A DNA stretch of 64,000 nt from Sinorhizobium psoraleae (GTDB lineage Bacteria; Pseudomonadota; Alphaproteobacteria; Rhizobiales; Rhizobiaceae). The stretch covers positions 875,798 to 939,797 of the forward strand of contig NZ_JABEKV010000002.1 of the NCBI RefSeq assembly GCF_013283645.1. Reading direction: 5' to 3'. The stretch's first letter is position 1. Every line of letters starts with the position of its first letter. Below the pieces are notes generated by a model that saw nothing but the letters and a program-made list of their open reading frames with translations, was not told the DNA's origin and searched no databases. This document shows, in pieces, positions 61,551 through 64,000 of the stretch. The translations under genes and the position numbers were made by a program.

Positions 61551-64000
61551 ATGCTTTCAGGTTCTGTCATTTTTGCCTCGGCCTTCGCCTATCTGCTGCT
61601 GCTGTTCGCAGTCGCAAGCTATGGCGACCGGCGAGCCAGAAGAAACAGCGCTGCCAGTAAGGGCAGACCGCTGGTCTATGCGCTCAGTCTCGCGATTTAC
61701 TGCACTTCCTGGACGTATTTCGGCGGTGTGGGGCTGGCGGCCGAACGCGGGCTCGAGTTCACGGGCATCTATATCGGTCCGATCCTGATGTTCACGCTCG
61801 GCATGCCGCTGGTCCGCCGCATTATCCAGCTCGCCAAGACCGAGAAGCTGACATCCGTCGCCGATTTCATGGCGGCGCGCTACGGCAAGAACCCGGCCGT
61901 GGCGGCAATCGTGGCGCTGATTTCGCTGGTCGGGGCCATTCCCTACATCGCCCTGCAGCTCAAGGCCGTTTCGAGTTCGGTCGCCGCGATGATCGACACG
62001 AGCGACTACGGCATTGGCGCCGGGCAGACCTTCATCGACCTGCCCCTGCTCGTGACGCTCTTCCTCGCCTGTTTCGCGATCGTCTTCGGCACGCGCCACA
62101 CGGACGCGACCGAGCATCAGGACGGCCTGATCCTCGCGATCTCCATGGAATCGGTCGTGAAGCTCGTGGCGATGCTCACGATCGGCGTCTACGTCGTCTT
62201 CGTCCTGTTCGACGGGCCCGCGAACCTATGGGCGCAAGCCCAGCAAAGTCCCGCGGTTCTCTCCGCCCTCGAATACCGCACGCCGCCTGCGCGATGGATC
62301 CTGCTGATCGTGCTCTCGGCCTTTGCGATCATCATGCTGCCGCGGCAATTCCATGTGACCGTGGTCGAAAACCGCACCGAAAGCGAGTTGCGCACCGCCG
62401 GGGTTCTCTTTCCACTGTATCTCATCGCGATCAACCTCTTCGTGCTGCCGATCGCTATCGCTGGTATTCTGACTTTCTCGGGCTCCGGCGACGCAGACCT
62501 CTACTTGCTGAAGCTGCCGCTCGCCGGTGAAGTCCCCTTGCTGTCCCTGACGACGTTCATCGGCGGCTTTTCCGCCGCAACAGCCATGGTCATCGTCGCA
62601 TCGGTGGCGCTGTCGATCATGATTTCCAACGATATCGTGATGCCGATCTTCCTGCGGCGCAATCTCAGCCAGCGCGGCGGCATGCAGGAGAATGTCGCAG
62701 GCACGCTGCTCAATATCCGCCGCACCGCGATCTTCGTCGTCCTGCTGCTCGGCTACGGCTACTATCGCGCGGCCGATATCAGTGCGGGCCTTGCATCGCT
62801 GGGGTTGCTCTCCTTTGTCGCCGTATCGCAGATGGCACCCGCGCTTCTCGGTGGCCTCGTCTGGCGTCAGGCCAACGCCCGCGGGGCAATCACCGGGATG
62901 GTCTGCGGCTTTCTCGTTTGGGCATATCTGCTGTTCCTGCCGAGCCTAGGCGGCCCCGACAACTCCCATGTCGCGACGACGGTACTGAGTTTCCTTCTGC
63001 CGTTCACGGATCTCTTTTCGGGGCCGAACGCCGATCCTCTGGTCAATGCCACGGCATTGAGCCTTTTCGTCAACACGACGGCCTACGTGCTCGCGTCGCT
63101 GACCCGGACGCCGAAACCCCTGGAACGCTTCCAGGCCGGCGTGTTCATCACCCGCCGTTCGCGCACGGAAGGAACGTTCCGTGGGCGCAAGACCAAGGTG
63201 ACCGTACGCGACCTAAAGACCACGATCGCCCGCTACATGGGCGAAGAGCGGATGCAGCGCTCTTTCCATACCTACGAGCAGCAATCCGGCCGCTGGCTCG
63301 ACGAAAATGCGTCCGCCGACATGGCGCTCGTTCATTTCTCGGAACAATTGCTCGGCAGCGCCATCGGTTCATCCTCGGCCCGTCTCGTGCTTTCGCTCGT
63401 GCTGCAGCGGATGGACGACGCCTCCTCTGACACCGCCTGGCTGCTCGACCAGGCGAGCGAGGCCCTGCAATACAATCAGGATATGTTGCAAACGGCACTC
63501 TCGCAGATGGATCAGGGCATCGCCGTCTTCGACAATGCCAACAACCTGATCATCTGGAATCGCCGCTTCAGACAATTGCTCGACCTACCCGAAGCCGCAG
63601 GCCAGGTCGGCTTTCCGCTCGCCGATATCGTCGAGATCCTTACGAGGCGTGGCGAAATCCGCAAGGATCAGGAGAAGGCACTGGTCGCCAACTTCCTGAC
63701 GCTCGACAAGCCCTTCCTGCTCGAACTCGCCAACGGCGAACGCATCATCGAAGTCAGAACCAATGCCATGCCGGACAAGGGCATCGTCACGACCTATACC
63801 GACATCACGCAGCGCGTGGCAGCCGACATGGCGTTGAAACAAGCCAACGAGACGCTGGAACTGCGCGTAACCGAACGGACGGGAGAGCTGACACGGGTCA
63901 ACCGCGAGCTCGCCGAAGCGAGGGCGGCGGCGGAAGAAGCCAATATCGGCAAGACCCGCTTCTTCGCCGCCGCCGGACATGACATCCTGCAGCCATTGAA
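61551..64000 (+). CDS. SSS-transporter/PAS sensor histidine kinase (partial, 3' end outside window)
   Basis: At least 816 residues, starting at the ATG at 61551 after TCGGAGGAG. Residues ~1-490 are a sodium/solute-symporter-like domain with about thirteen helices (SLAIYCTSWTYFGGVGLAAERG, VADFMAARYGKNP). Residues ~550-620 look like the linker seen in CbrA-type kinases (IARYMGEERMQRSFHTYE). A PAS domain (~640-760, MDQGIAVFDNANNLIIWNRRF) and a coiled coil (ANETLELRVTERTGEL) precede the H-box FFAAAGHDILQPL, phospho-acceptor His810. The ATPase and any receiver domain lie beyond the window. It probably couples nutrient sensing or uptake to a response regulator. Confidence 0.9.
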   Translation, partial: MLSGSVIFASAFAYLLLLFAVASYGDRRARRNSAASKGRPLVYALSLAIYCTSWTYFGGVGLAAERGLEFTGIYIGPILMFTLGMPLVRRIIQLAKTEKLTSVADFMAARYGKNPAVAAIVALISLVGAIPYIALQLKAVSSSVAAMIDTSDYGIGAGQTFIDLPLLVTLFLACFAIVFGTRHTDATEHQDGLILAISMESVVKLVAMLTIGVYVVFVLFDGPANLWAQAQQSPAVLSALEYRTPPARWILLIVLSAFAIIMLPRQFHVTVVENRTESELRTAGVLFPLYLIAINLFVLPIAIAGILTFSGSGDADLYLLKLPLAGEVPLLSLTTFIGGFSAATAMVIVASVALSIMISNDIVMPIFLRRNLSQRGGMQENVAGTLLNIRRTAIFVVLLLGYGYYRAADISAGLASLGLLSFVAVSQMAPALLGGLVWRQANARGAITGMVCGFLVWAYLLFLPSLGGPDNSHVATTVLSFLLPFTDLFSGPNADPLVNATALSLFVNTTAYVLASLTRTPKPLERFQAGVFITRRSRTEGTFRGRKTKVTVRDLKTTIARYMGEERMQRSFHTYEQQSGRWLDENASADMALVHFSEQLLGSAIGSSSARLVLSLVLQRMDDASSDTAWLLDQASEALQYNQDMLQTALSQMDQGIAVFDNANNLIIWNRRFRQLLDLPEAAGQVGFPLADIVEILTRRGEIRKDQEKALVANFLTLDKPFLLELANGERIIEVRTNAMPDKGIVTTYTDITQRVAADMALKQANETLELRVTERTGELTRVNRELAEARAAAEEANIGKTRFFAAAGHDILQPL

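Overview
The window looks like chromosomal DNA from a fast-growing rhizobium of the Sinorhizobium/Ensifer group. The reasons are the high GC content with strong third-position bias, the divergent L-rhamnose locus, the rkp-1 type capsular (K-antigen) cluster, the alphaproteobacterial block murA - DUF2948 - hisD - UPF0262 - phosphatase - infA - maf - yacG - tRNA-Phe, and many short palindromic intergenic elements of the kind described in rhizobia (RIME-like and related mosaics). The species assignment is an inference from gene content.

Layout. 1-8 kb: L-rhamnose uptake and catabolism. rhaR-rhaS-rhaT-rhaP run on the minus strand and leave the window at base 1; rhaD-rhaI run on the plus strand. 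The ~200-bp divergent promoter carries two inverted copies of a candidate RhaR operator. 8-12 kb: small conserved genes, a prolyl-tRNA editing enzyme and a GATase1-like/AraC regulator. 11.7-17.8 kb: tRNA-Phe and the conserved housekeeping block on the minus strand. 18.3-22.3 kb: after tRNA-Thr comes a stretch that is partly AT-rich and made of very small genes, including two related 40-residue membrane proteins; it looks like accessory DNA. 22.3-24.4 kb: NAD salvage (pncB, pncA).

24.5-41 kb: the rkp capsule region. rkpU encodes a Wza-like outer-membrane export lipoprotein. Divergent from it are rkpA (one 2513-residue KS-AT-DH-MT-ER-KR-ACP synthase), rkpG (alpha-oxoamine synthase), rkpH (SDR resembling 3-ketosphinganine reductase), rkpI (LtaS/sulfatase-fold membrane enzyme) and rkpJ (KpsS-like). 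kpsF (arabinose-5-phosphate isomerase for Kdo supply) lies convergent. Reading domains rather than names, rkpA-G-H has the parts list of a sphinganine-analogue pathway: an ACP-bound reduced chain, decarboxylative condensation with an amino acid, then ketone reduction. The product could be the lipid on which the capsule is built. This is the most interesting hypothesis in the window.

41-53 kb: fused secDF, then an amino-acid catabolic block. An AruH-like aminotransferase and an AruI-like ThDP decarboxylase sit with a TetR regulator, opposite a HisP/J/Q/M-type basic amino-acid ABC importer and an M20 amidohydrolase. 53-56 kb: cyanide-insensitive-type cytochrome bd oxidase, with a 37-residue DUF2474-like subunit gene. 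56-64 kb: chorismate mutase, galE-like epimerase, an isolated TadG-like secreted protein, a PLP aminotransferase, mscL, and the 5' part of a large SSS-transporter/PAS histidine kinase that runs off the end.

The intergenic spaces hold at least seven copies of one ~60-107-bp two-hairpin repeat, several hairpins sharing one conserved loop, and one RIME-like double palindrome.
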